Assembly (NCBI GenBank): GCA_023443225.1
Contig: JAEZVF010000062.1
Span: 1 to 38,949 of the forward strand
Source of the DNA: Bacillota bacterium
Lineage (GTDB): Bacteria > Bacillota > Clostridia > Lachnospirales > Lachnospiraceae
Reading direction: 5' to 3'
Length of the DNA: 38,949 nucleotides
The position numbers and the translations under genes are program-made. Shown here one piece after another: positions 23,900 to 32,170 of this stretch. Every line of letters starts with the position of its first letter. Position 1 is the stretch's first letter. The notes below the pieces were generated by a model that was not told where the DNA came from, made no database searches, and was given only the letters and a program-made list of their open reading frames with translations.

Positions 23900-24769
23900 C
23901 TATATTTTGTAATCACTGACTTTGATATACAAAACTATAATCAGTGAAGTAATTAGCATAATTAAAATTGAAAGTGCTGCAGAAGTACCAAACTGATAAT
24001 ATCTAAATCCTAAATTATACTGAAACAAAGTAATTACATTTGTAGCATCGTTTGGACCTCCACTCGTTAATACTTTAGGAACTGTGTTATTGGTAAAGTT
24101 ACTTACTGTTAACACAATGGTTGACAACAAAACTGAGGTTTTTATTAGTGGCAATTTTATATGCCATAGAAGCTGTAATGGTGATGCTCCATCAACCTTT
24201 GCTGCTTCAATTAATGCACCATCTAAACCTTTTAATCCTGCAAGAATCATGACCATTGCATAACCAACTAGGCGCCATACAAGAACAAATATTAGTGCTA
24301 TTATTGCAGAATTTTTATTTTGAACAACATAAATCGCATTAAATCCTAATTTTCTTAATATCATGTTAAATAGTCCAAGGTCTCCATTAAATAACCATCT
24401 CCATAGTAATGCTGCAACCACCATGGAAATGACCCATGGGATCAACCCGAACATCTCAATAAGATACGCAAACAAACCATGCTTACGATCTATCCATAAC
24501 GCTAAAACAAGTCCTATCAGAACAGACAGTCCCGTTGAGACTACCGTAATAAATAACGTGAATCCAAAAGACTTAATGACTCTGCTATTTTGTATTATTG
24601 AAATATAATTTCCCAGTCCCAAAAAATCGCCTTTTATTAAATAGTCCAGATTGTACAGACTACAATAAAACGTATAAATCAATGGTACCACAAGAAATAA
24701 CAACAGAATACTCATTGCTGGAACAATATAAAAGATTGATAACTTTTTTTCACTTGTGGTTTTCTTCAA
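23900..24769 (-). CDS. Carbohydrate ABC transporter permease, MalF/UgpA type
   Basis: A 289-residue permease, partner of the MalG-type subunit. Predicted helices begin at LSIFYIVPAMSILLLFLVVPLIY; the EAA coupling loop is LIEAAKVDGASPLQLLWHIKLPLIK (about 185-210). The start is inferred to be a TTG at 24769, with GGAGA nine bases upstream; an in-frame GTG at 24778 sits too close to that ribosome site. A weak start codon plus an intercistronic hairpin would keep permease levels below those of the binding protein. The two permeases form the CUT1 channel. Confidence 0.9.
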   Translation of the reverse strand: MKKTTSEKKLSIFYIVPAMSILLLFLVVPLIYTFYCSLYNLDYLIKGDFLGLGNYISIIQNSRVIKSFGFTLFITVVSTGLSVLIGLVLALWIDRKHGLFAYLIEMFGLIPWVISMVVAALLWRWLFNGDLGLFNMILRKLGFNAIYVVQNKNSAIIALIFVLVWRLVGYAMVMILAGLKGLDGALIEAAKVDGASPLQLLWHIKLPLIKTSVLLSTIVLTVSNFTNNTVPKVLTSGGPNDATNVITLFQYNLGFRYYQFGTSAALSILIMLITSLIIVLYIKVSDYKI

Positions 24770-24830
24770 TAGTATCACTCTCCATTAGTATTAGTATAAA
24801 ACTGCACATCCGACGAATTGTTCATGACGA

Positions 24831-24857
24831 AAGCCCTGGCCTATAAGACCAGGGCTT
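24831..24857 (-). terminator. Intercistronic hairpin after the binding-protein gene
   Basis: AAGCCCTGG pairs with CCAGGGCTT (24831-24839 with 24849-24857), followed on the minus strand by TTTCGT. A partial terminator or RNA-stabilising stem at this point is usual in sugar ABC operons, keeping binding-protein mRNA in excess. Confidence 0.7.
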
Positions 24858-24864
24858 ATAGAAT

Positions 24865-26217
24865 TTACCTATTATTATCTGTATTAAAAATAGTTTCTGC
24901 GTCTTTTAATGCTTTCATTGGATCTGTACCATCTGTCAGTGCACTTTGAATAGGATAATTTAAATCAAGCTTCCATCCGACGTATGCTTCTGTATTTGAT
25001 GGTAACCAACCTTCATTAAATGCCTCAAGCATTGCTTCCATATATTTATTTTCATCAGTAATTTCCAAACTTGCTACTGTAGATTTTCTTAATGGAGCCT
25101 GTCCACCTAATTCAATCCACTTCAAATCTGATTCAGGTGAATACATTTTCTCAAGGAACTTACCTGCTTCTTCTTTATGCTTCGAAGCAGACGAAACGCC
25201 TACAAACCATCCATCAATGATTGTTCCACCTGGAAGAGGAGTAAACTGAATCGTACTTCCATCAAAAGATGCATTCTGTCTTAAGGTCGATAAACGTACT
25301 GCACTGGCAATTGACATAGCATATTTTCCAGCTGCAAATTCAGTATAAATGTCTTCAATAGTTGTATTTACACTTTCTGCAGGAGTAACACCGGTTTTGA
25401 TGCAGTTCGTTGTCCAATCAATTGCCTTAACACCTGCATCATTAGCCCAATTAGCTGTTCCATCATCATTGAATAAACTGCCATTTTCCTGAAGGAGCCA
25501 GTTTACAATAGCCTGTGCATCATTTGTTTCTGTAGAGAATGACATTCCTAAACCATAACGGTCAATTCCAGAATCATCTTTGCCAGTTAATGCTTTCGCT
25601 GCATTATACAGTTCATCAAAAGATGTCGGTACTGATAAACCTGCTTCTTTTAACAAATTCTCGCGGTAAAATAATCCAGTACAGTTCTTATTCAATGTTA
25701 ATGTATAATGTTTTCCGTCTCTTTCACCAAATCTAAAAAATGCATCGTCTACATCATCTATTTCTTCATCTGTCCAATCTCCTAAAAACAGATTTTCCAG
25801 TGGCTCAAGTGCCCCTGAATTTAGTACACCATACATCTCATCTCTTGCACACCACATAATGTCTGGTGCATTTCCTGCGGCTGAAGCTGCCAAAAACTTA
25901 CCAGTCATGGTTGCCCAATCCTGCGGTTCTACAACAACCTTAACACCAGGGTTTTCTTCTTCAAACTCAGTAATCATTTGCTGTAATGCTACAGCTCGTC
26001 CGTTTTCAGTATTGGTCGGATCTAGAAATGTCCACATTGTAATTGAAATCTCTTCTCCACTATCTGCTGCTGGAGTCTCCGCTTCCGTTTCAGTTGTTTT
26101 TGTTACATCTGCATTTCCTGTATCAGTGGGTGTTTTTTCACTTTTTGAGCTTCCACATCCTAAAAGTGATACCGTCATTGCTGCAACTAATAATACCATG
26201 ATTACTTTTTTCATCAT
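24865..26217 (-). CDS. Extracellular sugar-binding lipoprotein of an ABC importer
   Basis: A 450-residue solute-binding protein of the MalE-like (SBP_bac_1) type. The N terminus MMKKVIMVLLVAAMTVSLLGC is a lipoprotein signal with the lipobox LLGC (Cys21), followed by a Ser/Thr/Glu-rich linker and the binding fold beginning ISITMWTFLDPTNTENGRAVALQQMI. GGGAGG precedes the ATG. It delivers the substrate to the two permeases downstream. The binding-protein family takes oligosaccharides, glycosides and sugar derivatives; the ligand cannot be named from sequence. Confidence 0.93.
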   Translation of the reverse strand: MMKKVIMVLLVAAMTVSLLGCGSSKSEKTPTDTGNADVTKTTETEAETPAADSGEEISITMWTFLDPTNTENGRAVALQQMITEFEEENPGVKVVVEPQDWATMTGKFLAASAAGNAPDIMWCARDEMYGVLNSGALEPLENLFLGDWTDEEIDDVDDAFFRFGERDGKHYTLTLNKNCTGLFYRENLLKEAGLSVPTSFDELYNAAKALTGKDDSGIDRYGLGMSFSTETNDAQAIVNWLLQENGSLFNDDGTANWANDAGVKAIDWTTNCIKTGVTPAESVNTTIEDIYTEFAAGKYAMSIASAVRLSTLRQNASFDGSTIQFTPLPGGTIIDGWFVGVSSASKHKEEAGKFLEKMYSPESDLKWIELGGQAPLRKSTVASLEITDENKYMEAMLEAFNEGWLPSNTEAYVGWKLDLNYPIQSALTDGTDPMKALKDAETIFNTDNNR

Positions 26218-26304
26218 TTTGTAGCCTCCCTTTTTTTAGTCGTTTTTAAACTTCGAGTTTTCATAACTTACTTACACTAACCTTTTCTATCATAAATGGT
26301 ACAT

Positions 26305-27267
26305 TTACCATAATGACTGATTTATCAGTAACTCAATTTCTTCTGTGTCCGGCATTGCCGGTATTGCACCTCTTTTTGTTGTTGTAAGTGCTCCTGCAGC
26401 ATTTGCAAACAGAACAATATTTTCCAAATCTTCTATTTTTATATTCTGTAACTCTTGTAGTGACATGTCCTTTATTTTATAATGTATTGCCCCAAAAAAC
26501 GAATCTCCAGCGCCATTTGTATCAATAGCCTTTACTTTAAATCCTTGTATTTCTCGGTAATCAGTACCACGTCTGATAAAGGCTCCTTTATCTCCCCTTG
26601 AAATGCAAACAAGGGAAATCCCGAAAGCAGCAAGTTTTTTACTGCCTTCTATTAAATCCTGTGTTCCTGTTAGCAATTCCATTTCTTCCTCAGACACCTT
26701 CAAAATATCCGCATATTGCAACAGGTCTATCATCGCTTTTTTTGCAATCTCTTCACTTTTCCATAAAGGCTCTCTATAATTCGGATCATAGCTTATCATG
26801 CATCCAGCTTCTTTTGCAATTTTCAGTGCTTCATATGTCGCACTCCTTGCTGGCTCATCCGTTGTTGATAATGAACCGATATGAAAAATATGGCTTTCCT
26901 TTATTAATTTTTCATTTAAATCCTGAACGCTTAATGTAATGTCAGCTCCTGGATTTCTATAAAACGAAAAAGATCTCTCACCATTTTTTCCTAATGAAAC
27001 AAATGCCAGGGTAGTATGAACTTGGTCAGACACAACTAATCCATCTGTACAAATGTGGTTTTTATCCATCACGGTTTTTAGCGCCTGTCCAAAACTATCT
27101 TTTCCCGTTTTTCCAATAAACGCAGTTTTTCCTCCCAACATAGCATTTTGTGCTAAAACATTTAATGGTGCTCCACCTGGATTCTGTGCATAAAGCGGAA
27201 TATCATTGTCTAATCCACAAGGGGTAAAATCAATTAGTATTTCTCCTAACGCAGTTACATCAAACAT
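26305..27267 (-). CDS. Fructokinase-type PfkB carbohydrate kinase
   Basis: A 320-residue sugar kinase of the ribokinase/PfkB family. The N-terminal block GEILIDFTPCG, the substrate motif NPGGAPLNVLAQNAMLGGKTAFIGKTGKDSFG (about 29-60) and the ATP/catalytic motif DTNGAGDSFFGA (Asp base near residue 254) match bacterial fructokinases. GAGGT precedes the ATG. It starts 17 bp after a dehydrogenase gene and precedes the binding protein. Together with a D-psicose 3-epimerase in the same operon this predicts fructose as the intermediate that is phosphorylated to fructose-6-phosphate; other ketohexoses are possible. Confidence 0.88.
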   Translation of the reverse strand: MFDVTALGEILIDFTPCGLDNDIPLYAQNPGGAPLNVLAQNAMLGGKTAFIGKTGKDSFGQALKTVMDKNHICTDGLVVSDQVHTTLAFVSLGKNGERSFSFYRNPGADITLSVQDLNEKLIKESHIFHIGSLSTTDEPARSATYEALKIAKEAGCMISYDPNYREPLWKSEEIAKKAMIDLLQYADILKVSEEEMELLTGTQDLIEGSKKLAAFGISLVCISRGDKGAFIRRGTDYREIQGFKVKAIDTNGAGDSFFGAIHYKIKDMSLQELQNIKIEDLENIVLFANAAGALTTTKRGAIPAMPDTEEIELLINQSLW

Positions 27268-27284
27268 TATTATACCTCGACATT

Positions 27285-28325
27285 CTAATTTGCTTGTGGA
27301 TGTATGACTACTTTAATTGAGTCATTGCTCATTTGCTTATGTATTGCACTATCTAGATCATCAAGCCCATACACATGAGTAATTAACTCCTTTGCTTTTA
27401 TATTTCCGTTATTTATTAGATTAACCGCTCTTTGATGTGTATCCGGATTAATCATAGATCCCACAAGTTTTAATTCTTTTTTAAATATATCAAACAATGG
27501 CAAATTTAATTTAGCATTTGGACTGGGAACACCAAAAAGAAGAACTGTTGCTCCATAATCTGCAAACTTAATTGCCTGTTCTGCTGCAATTACATTTCCT
27601 ACACATTCAACAACAACATCTGCACCTGCTCGTCCAGTGTATTCAAGCATTTTTTCGTTGATATCCTCTTTTATAGGATCTATAGTAAAATCTGCTCCTA
27701 ATTTTCTTCCCAACTTTCTTCTCATCTCAATTGGTTCGCTTAAAACTACAGTAGCTGCTCCGTATAGTTTGACCATTTGAACCATCAGAAGCCCAATGGT
27801 TCCTCCACCTATTACTACAACAGTTTGCCCAGCATGCAATTGTGTCTGATCTATTCCATGAATAACACATGCTAAGGGTTCTGCCATAGCCGCCACATCA
27901 AAATCCACATCTTTATTTATTATGAAGCATTGTGTTTCCGGAGCAATTGAGTATTCTGCAAATCCACCGTTTAAATTTACTCCAAGTGCCATCAGATTTT
28001 CACAATTCTGTTTTCTACCCATTCGACATGATCTGCACTTACCGCAATACATGTTAGGATCAATCGTTACATGATCACCAACCTTAACTGTAGTCACCTT
28101 ATCTCCTACTTTCTCTATCACGCCTGAAAATTCATGTCCAAGAACAATAGGAGGATTAACTGTGGCTGATCCTGCTTCCCCGTGATAAATATGTACATCT
28201 GTACCACATATACCACATGCCATATTTTTAATTAGTACTTCATTATCCTTTAGATCACTGAGTTCTATATCACGTACTTCAAATTTCGTTTGATGGTCTG
28301 GGCCTAAAAAGTAGCTCCCTCTCAT
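27285..28325 (-). CDS. Zinc-dependent medium-chain dehydrogenase (polyol/sugar type) 2
   Basis: A 346-residue dehydrogenase of the sorbitol/threonine dehydrogenase group and first gene of the operon. Catalytic-zinc motif GICGTDVHIYHGE and GHEFSG; structural-zinc cysteines CGKCRSCRMGRKQNC; Rossmann loop VVVIGGGTIGLLMVQ near residue 170. AGGAGG lies seven bases before the ATG. It is only moderately similar to dehydrogenase 1 at 19953, so the two probably act on different hydroxyl groups or steps. A promoter and a LacI-type operator lie directly upstream. Confidence 0.9.
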   Translation of the reverse strand: MRGSYFLGPDHQTKFEVRDIELSDLKDNEVLIKNMACGICGTDVHIYHGEAGSATVNPPIVLGHEFSGVIEKVGDKVTTVKVGDHVTIDPNMYCGKCRSCRMGRKQNCENLMALGVNLNGGFAEYSIAPETQCFIINKDVDFDVAAMAEPLACVIHGIDQTQLHAGQTVVVIGGGTIGLLMVQMVKLYGAATVVLSEPIEMRRKLGRKLGADFTIDPIKEDINEKMLEYTGRAGADVVVECVGNVIAAEQAIKFADYGATVLLFGVPSPNAKLNLPLFDIFKKELKLVGSMINPDTHQRAVNLINNGNIKAKELITHVYGLDDLDSAIHKQMSNDSIKVVIHPQAN

Positions 28326-28351
28326 ATCACACCTCCTATTATTTAAAAAGT

Positions 28352-28408
28352 TAAACGTTTATATTTATGTTGTATCCAAAGTATATCACCCTCACAATAT
28401 ATAGTCAA
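28352..28408 (-). promoter_or_regulatory. Promoter and operator of the sugar operon
   Basis: On the minus strand TTGACT (28408-28403), 17 bp, TATACT (28385-28380), start about 28373. The palindrome TAAACGTTTA (28352-28361) with a central CG lies just downstream of the start site, where a LacI-family repressor would block transcription. Confidence 0.7.
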
Positions 28409-28488
28409 TAGTTATAACTTAATAATTTATTTAATTCATAATTATGCATATTGTACAGAAAACACCCCATATTTTGTTAACCATTACA

Positions 28489-28517
28489 TTGACATGAAGT
28501 TATGTTTTTAGTATAAT
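28489..28517 (+). promoter_or_regulatory. Consensus sigma-A promoter of the LacI gene
   Basis: TTGACA (28489-28494), 17 bp, TATAAT (28512-28517): a perfect match to consensus, about 28 bp before the LacI start codon. Confidence 0.85.
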
Positions 28518-28544
28518 CAAGATATAAATTATGGAGGCTTTTAA

Positions 28545-29540
28545 ATGAACGATAAAATCAATATGCGTGATGTAGCAAGGGCTTCAGGCGTGTCCATTGC
28601 TACTGTATCACATGTAATCAACAACACGAAAAACGTTTCACCAACAACGAAAAAAAAAGTTGAAGATAGTATCAACGAACTGGGATATGTTTTAAATTCC
28701 GTGGCACGTGGTTTCAAAACAGGGACAAGAAAAATGATTGGCTGTATCATTCCTGATATTTCCAACTATTTTTGGGCAAAAATTATTGAAGAGATTGAAT
28801 CCACTCTTTCTTCCTTTGGATATCATCTAATCATAATCAATACAAAAGAAACTGCCCAAAAAGAATTAGATGCCATAAAATTATTATCATCAAGCATAGT
28901 AGATGGATTAATCATTGGAAGCACCTTAGGTGATGCAGCAGAAATAAATGCGATATTGCCTAGAGATTTTCCCGTCGTTTTTATTGATAGAATTCCCGAC
29001 AATTGCGTACATGATAATTCTACAATTTCTAATTACATATCCATATTTGATTCAGTTAAAGCACTAGTTCAGCATGGTCACGAAAAAATTGGTTATATTG
29101 CCGGACTTGCACGCCTTTCAACTAGCAAAGAGCGATTACAAGCGTACAATGATGCTCTTCTCCATCACGGCCTCCCTATAAAAGATTCATGGATTCAATG
29201 CGGCAATTCTATGTACACGAGTGCTTTACGACCGCTAATATCTCTTTTAAATGAAGGCTGTACTGCTATTGTAATATCCAATAATGTAATGGCATACGAT
29301 GCCATGAATTATCTTTATCGGGAAAGAGATCATCTTCAATCATCTATTGATGTTGTTGGATATCAAGAAGGAAATAGAGATATTAGTTTAGCAGAACCTT
29401 TTGGCTTAATTAGCCAACCTTCTGAAAGAATGGGGCAATGGGCTGCACAGCAGATAGTAACACGTATAAATGATCCTGCTTCTCCATTACAAAATTTTAC
29501 CTTAAGCAGCAGCCTTACTCTCTTTGAGAGCAAAACTTGA
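28545..29540 (+). CDS. LacI-family transcriptional regulator of the sugar operon
   Basis: A 331-residue repressor. The helix-turn-helix and hinge read MRDVARASGVSIATVSHVINNTKNVSP...LGYVLNSVARGFKTG (residues 5-65), followed by a periplasmic-binding-like effector domain (MIGCIIPDISNYFWAKIIEEIE...). GGAGG precedes the ATG. It is divergent from the sugar operon and has a perfect consensus promoter. A CG-centred palindrome in front of the operon is its likely operator. The inducer is presumably the imported sugar or an intermediate. Confidence 0.93.
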   Translation: MNDKINMRDVARASGVSIATVSHVINNTKNVSPTTKKKVEDSINELGYVLNSVARGFKTGTRKMIGCIIPDISNYFWAKIIEEIESTLSSFGYHLIIINTKETAQKELDAIKLLSSSIVDGLIIGSTLGDAAEINAILPRDFPVVFIDRIPDNCVHDNSTISNYISIFDSVKALVQHGHEKIGYIAGLARLSTSKERLQAYNDALLHHGLPIKDSWIQCGNSMYTSALRPLISLLNEGCTAIVISNNVMAYDAMNYLYRERDHLQSSIDVVGYQEGNRDISLAEPFGLISQPSERMGQWAAQQIVTRINDPASPLQNFTLSSSLTLFESKT

Positions 29541-29564
29541 ATGCAATCGAGTAGGACATATACT
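29537..29564 (+). promoter_or_regulatory. Putative promoter of the MFS-EFR1 pair
   Basis: TTGAAT (29537-29542), 16 bp, TATACT (29559-29564), overlapping the end of the LacI gene. It would start RNA near 29571, just before the attenuator dyad. Confidence 0.45.
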
Positions 29565-29583
29565 AAAAAGAAAAGTTAATTTC

Positions 29584-29658
29584 AAAACCCTCCACTTTGC
29601 CACCAACCTTCTCGTTTATGATAGTTTTTAAGGAGATGAAATGAAAAAGGAGGGTTTT
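29584..29658 (+). promoter_or_regulatory. RBS-masking inverted repeat before the MFS gene
   Basis: AAAACCCTCC (29584-29593) is the exact complement of GGAGGGTTTT (29649-29658), which holds the ribosome site of the MFS gene. In the folded leader the site is hidden. A short upstream frame runs through the 3' arm, so ribosomes on it would open the stem, as in translational attenuation of antibiotic-resistance genes. Confidence 0.6.
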
Positions 29659-29667
29659 AGAAGATGA
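29641..29667 (+). CDS. Eight-residue leader peptide of the MFS gene
   Basis: ATG at 29641 opens MKKEGFRR and stops at TGA (29665-29667), which overlaps the MFS ATG as ATGA. AAGGAG lies seven bases upstream. The frame covers the masked MFS ribosome site, so it can couple or attenuate translation of the pump. There is no protein-level evidence beyond position and RBS. Confidence 0.5.
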   Translation: MKKEGFRR

Positions 29668-30923
29668 ATCATAAAACAAAACCTACTGGCTGGGTGAAAA
29701 AGGTAATTGCATTTCTCGTCAGTCAGTGTTTCACACTGTTCGGCTCGTCTATTGTCCAGATGGCAATCATCTGGTATGTCACGTTGGAAACCTCATCGGG
29801 CATTTGGGTGACGACGCTTACACTCGCATCCTTTCTCCCGCAAATGCTCATATCTTTTTTTAGCGGTGTATGGGCAGACCGCTACACCCGTAAAAAGCTG
29901 ATTATTGCCGCCGATATCGTAATTGCTGCTACCACGCTGGGACTGGCAGTATTCCTGATGAGTGGAAAAAACGGGGAGAATCTACTTCCCGCTATCATCG
30001 CCGTTTCGATAATCCGCTCGCTTGGCGCAGGCATACAGACTCCTGCTGTTAACGCTATGATTCCACAGCTGGTGCCGGAAGATCAGCTGATGCGTTTTAA
30101 TGGCATTAACGGCAGTATAATGTCGATGGTGCAGTTTGCAGCCCCGGCGGTGGCGGGGACAATTCTGGCCTTTGGGTCGCTTGCACAAATCCTGTTCATT
30201 GATGTACTCACTGCCCTCGTTGGCATTACCGTGCTTGTTTTTATCCAAATTCCAAAACAGAAAGCACCAACCACAGAAAACCCTGCATTTTTTACAGAAT
30301 TAAAAGCAGGAATCAAATACTGCTTAACGAACAAATTTGTGGGTAGGGTACTGCTGACCTATGGTGCTTTTATTTTCCTATGTGTGCCATCAGGTTTCCT
30401 TGTAACGCTGATGATTGAACGAACCTTCGGCAACAATGTATGGTATTTGTCCATCAACGAGATGGTAGGTTGTGCGGGTATGGTATTGGGTGGCTTATTA
30501 CTTGGAGCATGGGGTGGCTTTCAAAATCGTAACAAAACCTTTGTGCTGGGAATGCTCGCCTATTCGGCTTTTTCCATCCTTCTTGGCTTTACATCACAAT
30601 TTATACTGTTTGCTGCACTAATGTTCTGTGTCAGCTTTTTTATCCCCGTGGTACAGACTGCATCCATGACCATGCTACAAGAAAAGGCTGCACCCGAAAT
30701 GCAGGGTCGAGTGTTCGGACTACTCAATGTCATGTTTTCTGGCTTTATGCCGCTGGGAATGGCGGTGTTCGGCCCACTGTCAGACCTTGTGCCCATTGGC
30801 AGGTTGATGGTTGGTACGGGCGGCATTATTGCCCTGATGGGACTACTGATCCCCGGCTCAAAGACCTTTTACCGGCTAGGAGTGGCAGTTACTACCCCCA
30901 AAACCCCAAATTTAACTGAATAG
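29664..30923 (+). CDS. MFS efflux transporter (macrolide-efflux-like, DHA3 type)
   Basis: A 419-residue twelve-helix transporter. It has the MFS signature between helices 2 and 3 (FFSGVWADRYTRKKLIIAADIV, about 68-89) and resembles Mef-type and other drug:H+ antiporters of the DHA3 group in length and helix pattern. Its DNA is clearly richer in G+C than the genes to either side, hinting at transfer. Translation appears governed by a leader peptide and a masked ribosome site. It is followed after 16 bp by an EFR1 gene. A drug-export role is inferred; the substrate is unknown. Confidence 0.9.
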   Translation: MNHKTKPTGWVKKVIAFLVSQCFTLFGSSIVQMAIIWYVTLETSSGIWVTTLTLASFLPQMLISFFSGVWADRYTRKKLIIAADIVIAATTLGLAVFLMSGKNGENLLPAIIAVSIIRSLGAGIQTPAVNAMIPQLVPEDQLMRFNGINGSIMSMVQFAAPAVAGTILAFGSLAQILFIDVLTALVGITVLVFIQIPKQKAPTTENPAFFTELKAGIKYCLTNKFVGRVLLTYGAFIFLCVPSGFLVTLMIERTFGNNVWYLSINEMVGCAGMVLGGLLLGAWGGFQNRNKTFVLGMLAYSAFSILLGFTSQFILFAALMFCVSFFIPVVQTASMTMLQEKAAPEMQGRVFGLLNVMFSGFMPLGMAVFGPLSDLVPIGRLMVGTGGIIALMGLLIPGSKTFYRLGVAVTTPKTPNLTE

Positions 30924-30939
30924 AAAAGGAGATTATACC

Positions 30940-31737
30940 ATGATTTTTTATTTTTCAGCAACCGGAAACAGCTTATATGCAGCGCAAAAGCTGGCAGAGA
31001 TGGAGCAGACTACATGTGTTTCCATCGCAGATGTTATGAACCACTCCAAAAACAACAATGAATTTACCTTTCAGCTACAAGAAGATGAGGTGATTGGATT
31101 TGTGATACCGTCTTACTTCTGTGGCTTGCCAAGTATCGTCAGCGAATTCCTCGCAAGTTTTAGTTTGAATTTTGCACAAGGGCATTATGCGTTCCTTGTT
31201 ACGACTTATGGTGGAGCTATGTTAGGCGCTGTCGCCACAATGTTTCACAAAGCAATCGCAAAACAGGGCATTCCTCTGTCAGCGACCTTTTCTATAAGCA
31301 CCATTGATATCTATATTCCCATGTTTCCTTTACCCGATAAGATCAAAGCGGAGGCTATCCTCAAGAAAGCAAACTTGCAGCTTGATCAAATTTGTGGGGC
31401 GGTGAAAAACCGAGAAGCGAACGGACATGACTGTCCGCAAGGAATAGGAGCCACTCTGACCACATCAATGATGTATCCTATCTATAAAAATGGTAGAAAA
31501 ACATCCAAATTCACTTTAAATGATAGCTGCATTCACTGCGGTTTGTGTGAAAGAGTCTGCCCCGATGGTACTATTTGTTTTGAAAATGGGAAGCCGATGT
31601 GGAGCAAAAAGACCTGTGTTCTTTGCCTTGGATGTCTGCACCGATGCCCCGCAAGGGCGATTGAGTATAGCAAAAAGACGAAAGGTAGAGCGCGATATAT
31701 AAACCCTCATATCTCTGCCGAAAACAAATATTTGTAG
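30940..31737 (+). CDS. EFR1-family flavodoxin-ferredoxin protein
   Basis: A 265-residue electron carrier: an N-terminal flavodoxin-like domain (MIFYFSATGNSLYAAQKLAE, FMN phosphate loop SATGNS; TTYGGA near residue 87) joined to two [4Fe-4S] motifs, CIHCGLCERVCP and CVLCLGCLHRCP (about 194-237). AAAGGAG precedes the ATG. It lies 16 bp after the MFS gene and shares its higher G+C. Such fusions are common in Clostridia and pass electrons between flavin and iron-sulfur partners; the partner here is unknown. Confidence 0.92.
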   Translation: MIFYFSATGNSLYAAQKLAEMEQTTCVSIADVMNHSKNNNEFTFQLQEDEVIGFVIPSYFCGLPSIVSEFLASFSLNFAQGHYAFLVTTYGGAMLGAVATMFHKAIAKQGIPLSATFSISTIDIYIPMFPLPDKIKAEAILKKANLQLDQICGAVKNREANGHDCPQGIGATLTTSMMYPIYKNGRKTSKFTLNDSCIHCGLCERVCPDGTICFENGKPMWSKKTCVLCLGCLHRCPARAIEYSKKTKGRARYINPHISAENKYL

Positions 31738-31748
31738 CAGGGTGTCAC

Positions 31749-31787
31749 ATGAAGCTAGAAGAATGGCTACTTTGTCCTATATGTTAA
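31749..31787 (+). pseudogene. Decayed start of a Cys-rich KTR-domain gene
   Basis: ATG with AGGGTG upstream opens MKLEEWLLCPIC and then stops; the next codons read NKT. Cys-rich KTR proteins carried by conjugative elements begin in this way (EWxxCPxCGNKTR). The glycine codon has become a stop and the rest is lost within about 30 bp. This is a typical cargo remnant at the edge of the MFS-EFR1 segment. Confidence 0.55.
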
Positions 31788-31816
31788 AACAAAACCAGTT
31801 ATATTTTTAATAATTC

Positions 31817-31867
31817 TTATTATACGCTGAAAAGGAACGGTCTGTCTATAAGAATAAACCGTTCCTT
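31817..31867 (-). repeat. Dispersed hairpin repeat, copy B
   Basis: Second copy of the element at 1964-2013. The stem AAGGAACGGT/ACCGTTCCTT is perfect here. The outer pair is A-T here and G-C in copy A, a compensating change that supports selection on the fold. The loop TGTCTATAAGAAT and the minus-strand TAGACA-18-TATAAT are conserved. It lies about 54 bp past the end of the leftward small gene at 31921. Confidence 0.65.
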
Positions 31868-31920
31868 AAACATTTTGCTAACTGCATAAAGCATAACATA
31901 ATATCAACAAATACAAAACT

Positions 31921-32094
31921 TTATTGCATCACACTATATTCCAAAAACTCATATTTTAACAGTATCCCTTCTGTAATTTCAGAAGGCAGTAAAGCACGCG
32001 CTACTAATTTTAAGTCATTTTCTGGTATATCAGTTCTTTTAAGATATGCATAATCTCCATCTATTCGTTCTACAATATAGGTCCAAGTCTCCAT
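31921..32094 (-). CDS. Small conserved protein (DUF3006-like)
   Basis: A 57-residue protein starting METWTYIVERIDGDYAYLKR and ending LLKYEFLEYSVMQ. The pattern of an opening beta strand, GDYAxL, a central LP and a late EG is that of short DUF3006-like proteins; the assignment is tentative. An AGGAGA lies rather far (15 bases) upstream. The tail of a paralogue survives after the TetR gene at 12583-12624, which supports its being a real protein. It has 76 bp between it and the acyltransferase upstream. Function unknown. Confidence 0.65.
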   Translation of the reverse strand: METWTYIVERIDGDYAYLKRTDIPENDLKLVARALLPSEITEGILLKYEFLEYSVMQ

Positions 32095-32170
32095 TTATTT
32101 ACCTACTTTCTCCTTTTATACTTAATAACGACTGCCTAGGGTTCTTATCAATGCTCTATAAAAAGTATTC

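Noticed and set aside
24778..24778. GTG start for the MalF-type permease
   Set aside because: It lies one base after GGAGA; the TTG nine bases downstream has correct spacing.
28352..28361. TAAACGTTTA considered as a catabolite (cre) site
   Set aside because: It lacks the TG and CA flanks of the cre consensus; a dedicated LacI operator explains it better.
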